Assembly: GCA_023417785.1 (NCBI GenBank)
Contig: JAEZEH010000053.1
Location: forward strand, 215,286-279,285
Origin: Bacteroidota bacterium
Lineage (GTDB): Bacteria; Bacteroidota; Bacteroidia; Cytophagales; Cyclobacteriaceae
Direction of reading: 5' to 3'
DNA: 64,000 nucleotides
The stretch's first letter is position 1. Every line of letters begins with the position of its first letter. Position numbers and translations under genes: made by a program. Shown piece after piece: positions 1 through 9,144 of the stretch. The notes under the pieces are model-generated. The model had not been told where the DNA came from, made no database searches, and worked only from the letters and a program-made list of their open reading frames with translations.

Positions 1-2
1 TG

Positions 3-707
3 ATTCATACCGCTGCAATGACCAACGTTGACCAATGTGAGCAAGATCGGGAGGGCTGCTGGACAACAAACGTCGAAGCCGCGAAATACCTCCTCCAAGC
101 ATCTGAAAAAAACAAAAGCCATTTTATATACCTCTCAACTGATTTCGTTTTCGACGGAAGTCATGGCCCGCTGGATGAAACGGAAGCGCCGAACCCCGTA
201 AACTATTATGGACAAAGCAAGGCTGCGGCTGAGCAGCTGGTGATGAACAGCTCGACTACGTGGTGCATTGTCCGCACCGTTCTTGTATATGGTATTACGC
301 GCGACATGAGTCGATCAAACATCGTGTTGTGGGTAAAGAAAAACCTTGAGCAGGAAAATCCCATCCGCGTGGTGAACGATCAATGGCGCACACCTACCCT
401 GGCCGAAGACCTGGCCATGGGCACTTACCTTACTGCGAGAAAAAAAGCAACGGGAGTGTTCCATATATCAGGAAAAGACATGCTCACGCCATTCGATATC
501 GCGAACATTACTGCGGACTATTTTTCTCTTGACAAGGCACTCATAACGCCCGTCGACGCGTCGGTATTTCAGCAACCCGCAAGACGCCCCGCGAAAACGG
601 GATTCATCATTGAAAAGGCGCGAAAGGAACTCCAGTTCGAACCGCATACTTTCCGGGAAGGGATTGCTATTCTTGCGCGTCAGATCAGCAACCCGGATGA
701 GGCCTGA
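3..707 (+). CDS. rfbD: dTDP-4-dehydrorhamnose reductase, N-terminus cut by window edge
   Basis: Extended short-chain dehydrogenase that by family makes dTDP-L-rhamnose from dTDP-4-dehydrorhamnose in the cytoplasm. The frame is open upstream of the ATG at 18 (it reads IHTAA before the Met, as in the conserved RmlD stretch), so the true start lies left of the window and the NAD(P)-binding Gly motif is missing. Counting from the ATG at 18, the visible landmarks are STDFVFDG (40-47), the catalytic YGQSK (Tyr64, Lys68) and the late FHISG segment. The next gene is convergent. Related NAD-dependent epimerases are possible, but the STDxVFDG motif favours RmlD. Confidence 0.85.
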   Translation: MHTAAMTNVDQCEQDREGCWTTNVEAAKYLLQASEKNKSHFIYLSTDFVFDGSHGPLDETEAPNPVNYYGQSKAAAEQLVMNSSTTWCIVRTVLVYGITRDMSRSNIVLWVKKNLEQENPIRVVNDQWRTPTLAEDLAMGTYLTARKKATGVFHISGKDMLTPFDIANITADYFSLDKALITPVDASVFQQPARRPAKTGFIIEKARKELQFEPHTFREGIAILARQISNPDEA

Positions 708-755
708 ACATGTACGTCACTGAGCTACTTGCTTATGATTTTCGGCTGATCGGAA

Positions 756-2162
756 TTATGATGCGTCTCTTTTTCGTTTCAGCGCAAAAAAGTAAACGGG
801 GATACCAATCAGTATGATAATGATTCCCGGCCATGTGTAGTTGGGCTTATAGATCACGAGCAGTAAACAGAATGCACCACCCATGATCAGGTAAATAATC
901 GGGAGAAATGGATATCCGAAAGCGCGGTACGGCCGGGGGATATCAGGACGTTTAAACCGCAGAATGAAGATACCGACGATGGTCAGCAAATAAAAAACCA
1001 CCACCCCGAGCGATATCATATCCAGAAGATCGCCATATTTTCCGCTGAGGCACCACAAAGATGCCAGGCCACACTGTAGCCAGAGTGCGCGTTGAGGGAC
1101 GGAGAATCGGTTGAGTTCACCAATCTGTCGAAAGAAGACGCCGTCTCTGGCCATCGTATAATACACACGGGCACCGGCCAGAATCAATCCGTTATTACAG
1201 CCAAACGTTGCGATCATAATCATAAGGGCGATTACAACGGTGCCGCTATTTCCGAAAATGGCATTGGAGGCCGCTACCCCGACGCGTTCTTTTTCCGCGA
1301 AGGCTATACCTTCTAGTGGAAGCACACCGGTGTACATGATATTCGCGCTTACATAAACGAGGCTCACAATTAGAGTCCCGAGAAAAAGCGAAAGGCCAAT
1401 ATTGCGCTGCGGATTCCGAATCTCACCGGCAATAAAGGTTACGTTATTCCATGCGTCGCTACTGAAGATTGAGCCCACCATGGCGGAGGCAATGGCCCCA
1501 AAAGCGGCAATCGTCATATAATGTTCCCAGGATCCGTCGCCGGTAAGTCCGCGCATGCTCCATGCATTTTCCCAGTTTGCCTGCCACACATCGGGCTTGA
1601 GCATTATGAATCCAAAAACGATCAGACCAAGGAGACTAACAAGCTTTATTATTGTAAGCGAGGTCTGAACCCGTTTTCCTTCCCTGACACCTCGTGTATT
1701 GATATAAGTCAGTAACACAATGGAAAGGATGGCAAGCACCTGCGCCGGCGAAATCTGCAGGAAACCCAGACTAAACCAGATGATATCTTCGCTGAATGCG
1801 GGAATGATGTAAGCCGTGAATTTGGCAAACGCGACCCCTACTGCCGCGATGGTTGGTGTCTGAATAACTGCGAAAAAACTCCATCCGTACAGGAAAGCAA
1901 TCAGAGGATTATATGCCTCACGAAGGTAGACATACTGACCACCTGCGCGCGGAAACATTCCGCTGAGCTCGCCGTAACTCACCGCTGCAGTGATCGTCAT
2001 AAACCCGGTAATCAGCCACACCGCGATCAGCCACCCGGCGCTACCTACGTTCTGAACGATATTGGCGCTCACAATAAAAATTCCGGATCCGATCATGGAT
2101 CCTGCAACGATCATCGTGGCATCCCACAGGCCGAGTACCGGTTTGAAGTGTTTTCCTTCCAT
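756..2162 (-). CDS. APC-family amino acid permease
   Basis: A 468-residue polytopic membrane protein with about twelve hydrophobic segments, matching APC superfamily transporters of the LAT/SteT type. The first helix carries the family's GSMIGSGIF signature (residues 21-29), followed by GELSGMFPRAGGQYVYL in helix 2-3, which is typical of amino acid exchangers. It probably moves amino acids across the inner membrane; the substrate cannot be read from sequence. It is convergent with the RmlD gene and divergent from the D-aminoacylase-like gene, with which it shares a roughly 100-base promoter region. A functional link with that gene (D-amino acid or peptide uptake) is only a guess. Confidence 0.85.
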   Translation of the reverse strand: MEGKHFKPVLGLWDATMIVAGSMIGSGIFIVSANIVQNVGSAGWLIAVWLITGFMTITAAVSYGELSGMFPRAGGQYVYLREAYNPLIAFLYGWSFFAVIQTPTIAAVGVAFAKFTAYIIPAFSEDIIWFSLGFLQISPAQVLAILSIVLLTYINTRGVREGKRVQTSLTIIKLVSLLGLIVFGFIMLKPDVWQANWENAWSMRGLTGDGSWEHYMTIAAFGAIASAMVGSIFSSDAWNNVTFIAGEIRNPQRNIGLSLFLGTLIVSLVYVSANIMYTGVLPLEGIAFAEKERVGVAASNAIFGNSGTVVIALMIMIATFGCNNGLILAGARVYYTMARDGVFFRQIGELNRFSVPQRALWLQCGLASLWCLSGKYGDLLDMISLGVVVFYLLTIVGIFILRFKRPDIPRPYRAFGYPFLPIIYLIMGGAFCLLLVIYKPNYTWPGIIIILIGIPVYFFALKRKRDAS

Positions 2163-2311
2163 AGAAAATTAATCAATCCTTTAAGGTAAGACTTTTCGGT
2201 AAAACGGATATTTTTTTTGCATAGAAGGTCAGGGGAACATTTGGAAAGAAGTTACAGGCAATGAAAGTTCACAAAGTTGGCTTACCTTGTACACGGCAAT
2301 CCATTCATCTC

Positions 2312-3952
2312 ATGCGGAATCTTGTGGTTCTTGTCGTACTGGTATGTTCCTTCGCCTTTACGCGGATGCCTCAGGCGGAATACGACATCGTGCTGCGCAA
2401 TGGGGTCATTTATGATGGCACCGGGAGCGAACCCATCCGCGGTGATGTCGCCATCCGGGGCGAACGTATTGTGGCCATCGGGGACGTCGGGAATGTACAC
2501 GCAAAAAAAGAGCTCCAGCTGAACGGGCTCACCGTTGCGCCGGGCTTCATCAATATGCTTAGCTGGGCCGACCAAAGTCTGTTACTCGACGGGCGATCGA
2601 TGAGCGATATCAAACAGGGTGTGACACTGGAGGTGCTGGGGGAAGGCTGGAGTCCCGGGCCGGTTAGGCGAAACCTCAGGAAACCGGTAGACTCGCTCTG
2701 GACGACACTTGGCGGTTACTTCGACTGGGTGATGAAGAAAGGAATCTCTCCGAATATAGCCTCCTTTGTCGGAGCGACAACGGTGCGGGTACACGAATTA
2801 GAAAAAGCGAAGCGTGCTCCCACGCTCCAGGAATTGGAACGCATGAAAAAACTTGTGGCTGCCGCCATGGAGGACGGGGCTATGGGTCTCGGTTCGTCGC
2901 TGATCTATGCTCCCGCTGATTATGCGTCGACCGAAGAACTTATTGAGCTGGCCAGGGTTGCTTCCGCGTACGGCGGAATGTACGCGACCCATATGCGCAG
3001 CGAAGGTGACTATATTCTGATCGCACTAAATGAAGCCCTTCGTATCGCCCGCGAAGCTGATATCGCAGCGGAAATCTATCACCTGAAAATAAACCTCCCG
3101 CGTAACTGGAACAAATTAGATACGATTCTGGCGAAAATTGACAGTGCCCGGAACGCGGGATTGCGGATCACGGCAGACCATTATCCGTATGTAGCATCCG
3201 CCACAGGACTGACCGCGCGGTTACCTAACTGGGTGCAGGAAGGAGGAGCGGTACAAATGCGCAGGCGACTTCGTGATCCGAGGATAAGAGCAAAAGTGTT
3301 GTCGGAGATGCGGCAGGGAATTCCGTACAAAAACTCGTCTCCGGAAACTGTTATGCTGCTGGACTTCCGTCTCGATTCGCTAGATCGGCTGTTCAAGGGT
3401 AAACGCCTTGATCAGGCGGCCCGGATCTATGGCAAGGACGAAGATGAGACTGTCATCGATTTGTTGATCACAGACCGGAGTCCGATACCCAGTGTGTATT
3501 ACCAACAATCGGAAGTGAATGTGAGAAAATTCGTCGCGCTCCCCTACGTGAGTTTCTGTTCCGACGCACCCTCACTTTCAGACGCGAAGGCATTTGAGAA
3601 CTGGGGCACACACCCGCGTACCTATGGAAGCTTTGCACGCATTCTTGGTAAGTATGTAAGGGAGGAAAGATTACTTACTCTTCAGGAGGCAATCCGTAAA
3701 CTGACAGGTTTACCCGCATCGAATCTTAAACTCGTGGATCGCGGACTACTCAGGGAAGGTTACTTCGCAGATCTGGCCATATTCGATCCCGACAAAATAA
3801 CCGATCACGCAACTTTCGAGAATCCGAGAGTCTATGCAACGGGGATGGTACACGTCTTTGTAAATGGTGTTCAGGTGCTGAGCAACGGCGAACACACAGG
3901 GGCAACACCCGGTCAGGTTGTCCGTGGCCCCGGATATAGGAAAGGTCGATAA
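2312..3952 (+). CDS. Secreted D-aminoacylase-like amidohydrolase with altered metal motif
   Basis: Amidohydrolase of the N-acyl-D-amino-acid deacylase family. An in-frame ATG at 2261 also exists; the one at 2312 places a signal peptide (MRNLVVLVVLVCSFAF) at the very N-terminus, so I prefer it. Numbering from 2261, the N-terminal beta domain (41-95) reads YDIVLRNGVIYDGTGSEPIR. The strand-1 metal motif, normally PGFIDxHxHxD, reads PGFINMLSWAD (94-104), so both histidines are gone. Other family positions look kept: H244 (ATHMRSEGD), H274 (EIYHLK), D306/H307 (ADHYPY) and D435 (FCSDAP). The usual GNCG is replaced by GEGWS (127-131). It may be a mononuclear or redesigned enzyme; the substrate is unknown. 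Confidence 0.8.
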   Translation: MRNLVVLVVLVCSFAFTRMPQAEYDIVLRNGVIYDGTGSEPIRGDVAIRGERIVAIGDVGNVHAKKELQLNGLTVAPGFINMLSWADQSLLLDGRSMSDIKQGVTLEVLGEGWSPGPVRRNLRKPVDSLWTTLGGYFDWVMKKGISPNIASFVGATTVRVHELEKAKRAPTLQELERMKKLVAAAMEDGAMGLGSSLIYAPADYASTEELIELARVASAYGGMYATHMRSEGDYILIALNEALRIAREADIAAEIYHLKINLPRNWNKLDTILAKIDSARNAGLRITADHYPYVASATGLTARLPNWVQEGGAVQMRRRLRDPRIRAKVLSEMRQGIPYKNSSPETVMLLDFRLDSLDRLFKGKRLDQAARIYGKDEDETVIDLLITDRSPIPSVYYQQSEVNVRKFVALPYVSFCSDAPSLSDAKAFENWGTHPRTYGSFARILGKYVREERLLTLQEAIRKLTGLPASNLKLVDRGLLREGYFADLAIFDPDKITDHATFENPRVYATGMVHVFVNGVQVLSNGEHTGATPGQVVRGPGYRKGR

Positions 3953-3964
3953 ATCGCTCGATCG

Positions 3965-4498
3965 TTAAAACAATTCGCTTTCGGGCCGATAGGTCAATCC
4001 CTCGTCGGTAATCCGGGCGGGGGAAGTGTATGGATGAGGCTGCTCTTTGCCGGGGGCGATGATGTGCAGCACATCCCAACCGACCCATTTGAGGTAGTCC
4101 GACACAAGAGCCCGGTGGCAGCTCCACCACACTGCTTCGGAGCACATGATAGCAACACTTTTTTTTGAAGCGAGTTCCTGGAGGTCGTTCACGGCATGCT
4201 GGAAGGAGTCAGTCTGCATGTAATCAGCATATCCGCGAAAAGAAGTGTTACGCCAGGCCGAGTTAGGTGAATCGCGCTTAGGCGATCGTCTTCCACCGAG
4301 GTCAACCATATGAAGGTAGTCGATTCCGTTTTCGGCAAGGGATTTTGCCAGCTCTTCAGCGTTAAAATGCGGATAGCGTCTGGAACCGGGATACCTTCGG
4401 ATATCAACGAGGACCTCAATGGCAAAAGCCTTTAGCAGATCGATAAAATGTTCACTGGAATGGGTCGAATGACCAATCGTATGGATGCGCTTGCCCAT
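3965..4498 (-). CDS. DUF488 family protein
   Basis: A 177-residue cytoplasmic protein matching DUF488, a widespread family without an established biochemical role. Landmarks are the N-terminal TIGHS (7-11), DIRRYPGSR (32-40), the YLHMVDLGGRR stretch and the family's conserved Cys-rich motif, here MCSEAVWWSCHR (118-129). The Cys-x-Glu and Cys-His-Arg arrangement suggests a catalytic or metal site; that is inference. It lies 33 bases upstream of the following minus-strand gene's stop and ends 12 bases from the convergent amidohydrolase stop. Confidence 0.85.
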   Translation of the reverse strand: MGKRIHTIGHSTHSSEHFIDLLKAFAIEVLVDIRRYPGSRRYPHFNAEELAKSLAENGIDYLHMVDLGGRRSPKRDSPNSAWRNTSFRGYADYMQTDSFQHAVNDLQELASKKSVAIMCSEAVWWSCHRALVSDYLKWVGWDVLHIIAPGKEQPHPYTSPARITDEGLTYRPESELF

Positions 4499-4531
4499 AC
4501 GTCTGAAGATTAAAAAATAGTACCACGGGTA

Positions 4532-4984
4532 CTAGAGGCTTCGGATAATCCATCCATTTGCGCGATAGTAGGATACGCCTTCATCAAGCATGTCGCGGAT
4601 CTGATCGGCAAGCTCGGGGGTTATTTCCGTAATGTGGAAGGCTGACTGGCCTTTTTTTGTTTCGCGTAACTCCGCGGGGAGCCTCTCCGCCATGCCGGGA
4701 TTGATATGCAGCGGATAATAATACAAGCCCACATGGGTATTGTGAATTGAAATACCGGCGAATAACACACCCCGCTGACGGCGCGGATGAAACGAATTCG
4801 ATCGATACTCATGTTCAGTCCAAAGTTCGTATTGATGAGAATCATCGACCCTCACATCAAACGTCTTTGCATAAGATTTCAGGACCTTCCTGAGTGCGGT
4901 GAAAACCTCGTTCTGGTCTTCTGATGCTCTGAAAAAGACAAGTTTTTGCTTCAGCGGCATAGTTGATCTCTTCGATAACCTCAT
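4532..4984 (-). CDS. Small hypothetical protein, possibly DUF1801-like
   Basis: A 150-residue soluble protein; an internal Met at residue 9 could also be the start. The middle part (GVLFAGISIHNTHVGLYYYP) followed by ELRETKKGQSAFHI and a C-terminal amphipathic helix resembles the small YdhG/DUF1801 alpha-beta fold, in which a GI-x(n)-GLYYYP strand and a Lys-Gly-x-x-x-FHI strand recur. I cannot confirm family membership by eye. It is probably co-transcribed with the downstream DUF488 gene (33-base gap, same strand). Confidence 0.6.
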   Translation of the reverse strand: MRLSKRSTMPLKQKLVFFRASEDQNEVFTALRKVLKSYAKTFDVRVDDSHQYELWTEHEYRSNSFHPRRQRGVLFAGISIHNTHVGLYYYPLHINPGMAERLPAELRETKKGQSAFHITEITPELADQIRDMLDEGVSYYRANGWIIRSL

Positions 4985-5397
4985 AGGTTCGTTAGGCGTG
5001 TTTAGGGTAAAAAAATCAATACTAAGACGAAGCCAAAAAGATCAATTGTGATCGTCGACATGACAATAACGAAGGACAATATAACATTTTTTTCCGACAG
5101 GCCGCGAACTGTTGTCCGAAATGTAGGACACCAACCAAAATTTTAGCAGCGTTGAATCGTTCATGCTCCACCCCAATTTTTCTAATTTAGTTTACAAAAC
5201 GAGCCCTCAACGATCTACGTAGCCGGTTCGTGCTGTGCTTTTCCGGAAATCTGATCTCTATGTAACAGAATGTAAGTTTTGGATAAAAGTCATTTTTATT
5301 CCTGCTCACATTGCGGAAATTGCGTTATACTTTTAAAAATTTTAGCCGGGTTGCAAAAAGATCCATCGACCCGGATCAACTAGTCTTAATTAAAGTC
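4985..5397. other. Intergenic region without a recognised gene
   Basis: About 400 bases between divergent genes, AT-rich in places. I see no RNA gene, clear hairpin or conserved motif. An open frame begins at 5311 but its first 29 codons do not look like the DUF1987 family, so I treat them as leader. Confidence 0.6.
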
Positions 5398-5763
5398 ATG
5401 AAAGCTTTTGATGTCCAGGGAACCGATGAAACACCAAGAATTTTGCTTGATAAGGAAAATGGCGTTTTTGAAATCTCAGGGCGTTCTTTACCGGAGGACT
5501 CCGCCGAATTTTTTGATCCGATACTTGCGTGGGTTATGGAATACCAAAAGGATCCCAACCCCTCGACGGAACTTGTTTTGAAACTGGACTATTTGAATAC
5601 CGCATCGTCAAAGTTCATCCAGGATATTCTTACCGCGTTCGAAGGGGCACCGGGTACCCGAATTATCTGGTATCACCTCGATGATGATGAAAGCATGGAG
5701 GAAATCGGTAAAGAATTTGCGGAGCTGGTCGAAATCCCCTTCGAGTTCAAAATCTACAACTAG
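5398..5763 (+). CDS. SiaC-like DUF1987 regulatory protein
   Basis: A 121-residue DUF1987 (SiaC/BfrX type) protein. In Pseudomonas SiaC controls a diguanylate cyclase and is switched by phosphorylation of a Thr by a kinase/phosphatase pair. The start at 5398 gives the family N-terminus (T12-P13 in GTDETPRILLD); the ATG at 5311 would add 29 unlike residues. GRSLPEDS (28-35) matches the family's GRSxPE motif. DYLNTASSK (64-72) puts a threonine at residue 68, inside the NTSS-type site that is phosphorylated in SiaC. No kinase, PP2C phosphatase or GGDEF gene lies nearby, so this copy is an orphan here. Confidence 0.75.
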   Translation: MKAFDVQGTDETPRILLDKENGVFEISGRSLPEDSAEFFDPILAWVMEYQKDPNPSTELVLKLDYLNTASSKFIQDILTAFEGAPGTRIIWYHLDDDESMEEIGKEFAELVEIPFEFKIYN

Positions 5764-5852
5764 GCGACCGTCTCTAACGTTGCCCCTACCCGAAAAGATT
5801 CCTCAGTTCGCTGGCATAACATTCTTATAGGTTGCGGAAAAAATTGTGACTT

Positions 5853-6254
5853 ATGAAAAAATTGATATTGACAACAGCGGCCTCCCTGGTACTCGGAGTT
5901 TCTGTATTGATGGCCCAGCAAACGTCGACAGACCCTGCCAGCACCACGCAACAGGAGACGACTACGGGCGAGGAAAAGAAGAAAGACAATTCCATGGATC
6001 AAACCCGGAATCAGAACCCGGATACCACCAGTACGGAAGCGGCTGATCGCAAACGGAAGAAGGCCTCGGGTAACGAGCCTCGTGCGGGAGAAAAAGGCAA
6101 TTCAGCCGGAGGGAATGATACCGGTACCATCGGGTCACCCGGAAGTGGTTACGGCACAGGAAACAATGCCGGCAGCAGCCCGGCCGGAACAAGTTCACCA
6201 GCCGGTACAGGCACAACCGACACCCGGGATGAATCATCCGGTTCGGATAAATAA
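5853..6254 (+). CDS. Secreted disordered Thr/Ser/Gly-rich protein
   Basis: A 133-residue protein with a clean signal peptide (MKKLILTTAASLVLGVSVLMAQ). The mature part is almost free of hydrophobic residues: Gln/Thr/Ser-rich, then a basic KRKK patch, then Gly/Ser/Thr runs (GSGYGTGNNAGSSPAG). It is predicted to be intrinsically disordered in the periplasm or outside the cell. No enzymatic motif is visible. A factor-independent terminator follows at once. It is compositionally similar to the longer secreted protein at 43706-44710. Function unknown. Confidence 0.6.
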   Translation: MKKLILTTAASLVLGVSVLMAQQTSTDPASTTQQETTTGEEKKKDNSMDQTRNQNPDTTSTEAADRKRKKASGNEPRAGEKGNSAGGNDTGTIGSPGSGYGTGNNAGSSPAGTSSPAGTGTTDTRDESSGSDK

Positions 6255-6262
6255 ATCAATAT

Positions 6263-6294
6263 AAAAAGACCCTGCGATCGCGCGGGGTCTTTTT
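6263..6294 (+). terminator. Rho-independent terminator after 5853-6254
   Basis: AAAAGACCC pairs with GGGTCTTTT around an 11-12 base loop and ends in a T run, nine bases after the stop codon. The flanking A and T tracts could let it work in both directions. Confidence 0.85.
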
Positions 6295-6371
6295 AGGGAC
6301 TTTTTGTGGAATACTGATTTACTCACCCCTGGCTGGGTTACTTAGTTTCCAGAACAACGCCCAGCTTCAAC

Positions 6372-7247
6372 TCAATTCGTCGCGAAAAAGGTTTCTGCAT
6401 TCCGGAAAAATATCTTAGCCTTTTGTTCATCGGTAAGAAACGGGATATTCTCCAGCGACTGGACTACGGTGGAAACGTCGGCGTTGTCTGAACCAAAAAG
6501 GATTCTGTCTTCTAATCCCGATGCGATTAATTTTTCCATCGTTTCTTCAAACAGCGGTGGTGGGAGAATATCCGGGTTGTTGATAACGGAAATATCCAGG
6601 TAAACATGTGGATGTTTCTGCATGATATCGATGGTCTCGTTCAGGAAGGGTCCGCCTGCGTGCATCAGCCAGACCTTTAGTTGAGGAAACACGGTCAGCG
6701 CATTTCTCAGTAAAACGGGGTTTCCAAGTTCTTCGCGAAAGTTTGGACAGCCGTGATCAGGACCGGCAGAGCCCGTATGAATTCCAACGGGTAGGCTATA
6801 CTTCGCTGCTAACCGGTAGTAGGGAAACAACATAGTGTCTGAGGCTGAAATGCCGTGATATTGTGCGAGGACTTCACCCAGAAAATCAATGGTACCGTCA
6901 ATGATTTGCTGTTCCACCCATTCTGGCGCGGGCCATTCTTCGCCCGACGCAAAACACAACTGTTGACTATATGGAACACGTCCTTCGGGGCATGGGAGCA
7001 TAAGTCCTCGGTAAACCGTTACACCTGTTGTATTCATGTATTGCTGTTGCAGGTCCCACGACGTGCTCACAGCAACTTTATATACGCCGGACCTTGAAAG
7101 CTCGTCAATCTGACTTTCCGGATTTCCACTTCCATGAAGGTGTACGTCAAAGATTGTCCTCGATGCAGGACGTTTGGAACAAGTGGAAAAACTGAAAAGA
7201 CAAAAGATTAGGACTGGTCCTGCCCATCTTGTTCTGAGATTTTTCAT
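6372..7247 (-). CDS. Lipoprotein amidohydrolase (Amidohydro_2-like)
   Basis: TIM-barrel metal-dependent hydrolase of the amidohydrolase-2 type. The start at 7247 (MKNLRTRW) puts a lipobox (FSFSTC) at the correct distance; an upstream in-frame ATG at 7310 would bury it. The strand-1 motif FDVHLHGSGNPE carries the HxH metal pair; later come a GIHTGSAGPDHG segment, LMHAGGPF and the terminal RILFGSDNAD with the catalytic Asp. That is a complete metal set, unlike the gene at 2312. Likely anchored in the periplasm. Substrate unknown; lactone or decarboxylation substrates are typical of the family. Confidence 0.75.
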   Translation of the reverse strand: MKNLRTRWAGPVLIFCLFSFSTCSKRPASRTIFDVHLHGSGNPESQIDELSRSGVYKVAVSTSWDLQQQYMNTTGVTVYRGLMLPCPEGRVPYSQQLCFASGEEWPAPEWVEQQIIDGTIDFLGEVLAQYHGISASDTMLFPYYRLAAKYSLPVGIHTGSAGPDHGCPNFREELGNPVLLRNALTVFPQLKVWLMHAGGPFLNETIDIMQKHPHVYLDISVINNPDILPPPLFEETMEKLIASGLEDRILFGSDNADVSTVVQSLENIPFLTDEQKAKIFFRNAETFFATN

Positions 7248-7457
7248 AGCCTGAAATAGCGATTTTTTATAGACTCGGCTATACCCCAATAATGTGAGTC
7301 CCTGCATCAACAGTGTGCAAGTATTTCTTCCCTTGATTCAGGATCGTGTTCGTACTCAAATGACGGTAATTTGCCAACACTTACACTCTTAATCAATTTT
7401 AAACAAGTCCCCGGCCAGCTGTTCTTAACCATCTTAGTGCTATATTCGGAATAACCA

Positions 7458-9122
7458 TTGTACGTAGTCATGATTTACTTAACCGTTTCCCTGATCATTC
7501 TTTCACTTGTGATCTTAGCGTTCAATGTAGCTCAAAAAAACTCACGGGCAGCACTCCGTGAGCGAATCCGGCAATCCTGGGGAAGCCCCAAACGGGTGGA
7601 CTTTAATTTCCATCGAATAGGCCGGTACGCGGCAATCCTTCCACCACCTCATTCGCATAAACTGTCAAAACAAACACTTGATGACATCGATTTTGAGCAA
7701 CTTTTCGCGTTTATTGACCGAACAACAAGCGCGGTAGGTCAGCAATTCCTTTACCGACACCTTTTGCATCCCTCACAATCGCTTTCCGATCTCAAGCGAC
7801 GGGATGAACTTGCTCACAAAATGGACAGCGACGCAATCACACGGGAAGAAATTCAGGAGCAGTTGACGAAGCTTGATCATCCTGGTGCCTATAACCTTTG
7901 CCGGCTCATTAACCTTGAACCTGAAGAGAAGCCGACCTGGTTCAGGTACCTGTACTTGACAATGACCTCGATTGCTGTTTTGTTGATTCTTTCTTTCTAT
8001 TCCAGCGTATTCCTCCTCCTTCTCCTGATCCCGGCGTCAATCAATATGTGCGTGCATTACTGGCACAGAAGCCGCATGGGCTATTCACTGAATTCATACT
8101 CAGAGCTCGGACTGCTCATCGCAGTTTGCAATGGTATCCTGAAAAGAACGAAATCCGATAACCAAACCGTTGAAACAACTCTACGCGATATGGACAGACT
8201 CAAGTGGAAACTTTTTGTCTTGAATCCAGGCAAATCGGCGATGAAGGATGACTTAAGCCAATTTGGCTTTTATATCAACGAATTGATTAACGGCATTTTT
8301 CTTATTGAAATCATGACTGTCCTTAGCCTTTCAAAGGCGTTACGAAACCAAGCCAATGGTATCGGCGTATTGTTCGATTTTATAGGCGAGGTGGATACAG
8401 CAATTTCTATAGCATCACTCCGCGCGGGTAGCAAGACGACCTGTATCCCGGAATTCCTTGAAGCAGGAAAAAAAATATCAGTCAAATGTGTGTACCATCC
8501 GTTAGTCAAAAACTGTATTAGAAATGATATCAACATTGACAGTCAAAGCATATTGATAACCGGATCCAACATGTCGGGTAAAACGACTTTCCTCCGGACC
8601 ATGATGATCAATTCTATTCTGGCCCAAAGCATCTATACGTGTTTTGCGGAACAATTCGTCACCCCGTTTATGAGGCAGTTCTCGTCCATTCGTATAGACG
8701 ATAATCTTTTCAACGGGCGAAGCTACTTTTTCGAAGAAGTAAACGTCATCGGACTGTTCATTGAAGAAATGCAATCCGGCCACCAGAATTTTTTTATCCT
8801 GGATGAAGTCTTCAGAGGAACGAATTCTATTGAGCGTACTGCTCTCAGCAAAGCCGTACTTTCCTACCTGAACCAGGGAAACAATATAGTGATAGTGTCT
8901 TCTCATGATATCGAATTAGCGGACATGTTAGGAGATGAATACGATGTGTATCATTTTACTGAGACCATTGAAAATCGTCAGCTTTCATTCGATCACCGAT
9001 TGCGGCCGGGACCACTCAGGACCGGTAATGCCATCAGGCTGCTGGAACTTGGTGAATTTCCGGAGGAAATCACCACAGAGGCTCGTAACCTCAGCGCTAC
9101 TCGTCAGCTGAACGGGAGCTGA
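7458..9122 (+). CDS. Membrane-anchored MutS-like ATPase
   Basis: A 554-residue protein with MutS core and ATPase domains but no N-terminal mismatch-recognition domain. It begins with a transmembrane helix (about 3-23) and has a second hydrophobic hairpin (about 166-192). A helical lever region follows, then the ATPase: Walker A GSNMSGKT (369-376), Walker B FFILDE (445-450) and the SSHD loop (481-484). Bacteroidota carry such membrane MutS paralogues; their role is not established and they should not be called mismatch repair enzymes. It is convergent with the GH43-like gene, 22 bases away. Confidence 0.8.
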   Translation: MYVVMIYLTVSLIILSLVILAFNVAQKNSRAALRERIRQSWGSPKRVDFNFHRIGRYAAILPPPHSHKLSKQTLDDIDFEQLFAFIDRTTSAVGQQFLYRHLLHPSQSLSDLKRRDELAHKMDSDAITREEIQEQLTKLDHPGAYNLCRLINLEPEEKPTWFRYLYLTMTSIAVLLILSFYSSVFLLLLLIPASINMCVHYWHRSRMGYSLNSYSELGLLIAVCNGILKRTKSDNQTVETTLRDMDRLKWKLFVLNPGKSAMKDDLSQFGFYINELINGIFLIEIMTVLSLSKALRNQANGIGVLFDFIGEVDTAISIASLRAGSKTTCIPEFLEAGKKISVKCVYHPLVKNCIRNDINIDSQSILITGSNMSGKTTFLRTMMINSILAQSIYTCFAEQFVTPFMRQFSSIRIDDNLFNGRSYFFEEVNVIGLFIEEMQSGHQNFFILDEVFRGTNSIERTALSKAVLSYLNQGNNIVIVSSHDIELADMLGDEYDVYHFTETIENRQLSFDHRLRPGPLRTGNAIRLLELGEFPEEITTEARNLSATRQLNGS

Positions 9123-9144
9123 CCTGGCGCCACTGAAGTACCCC

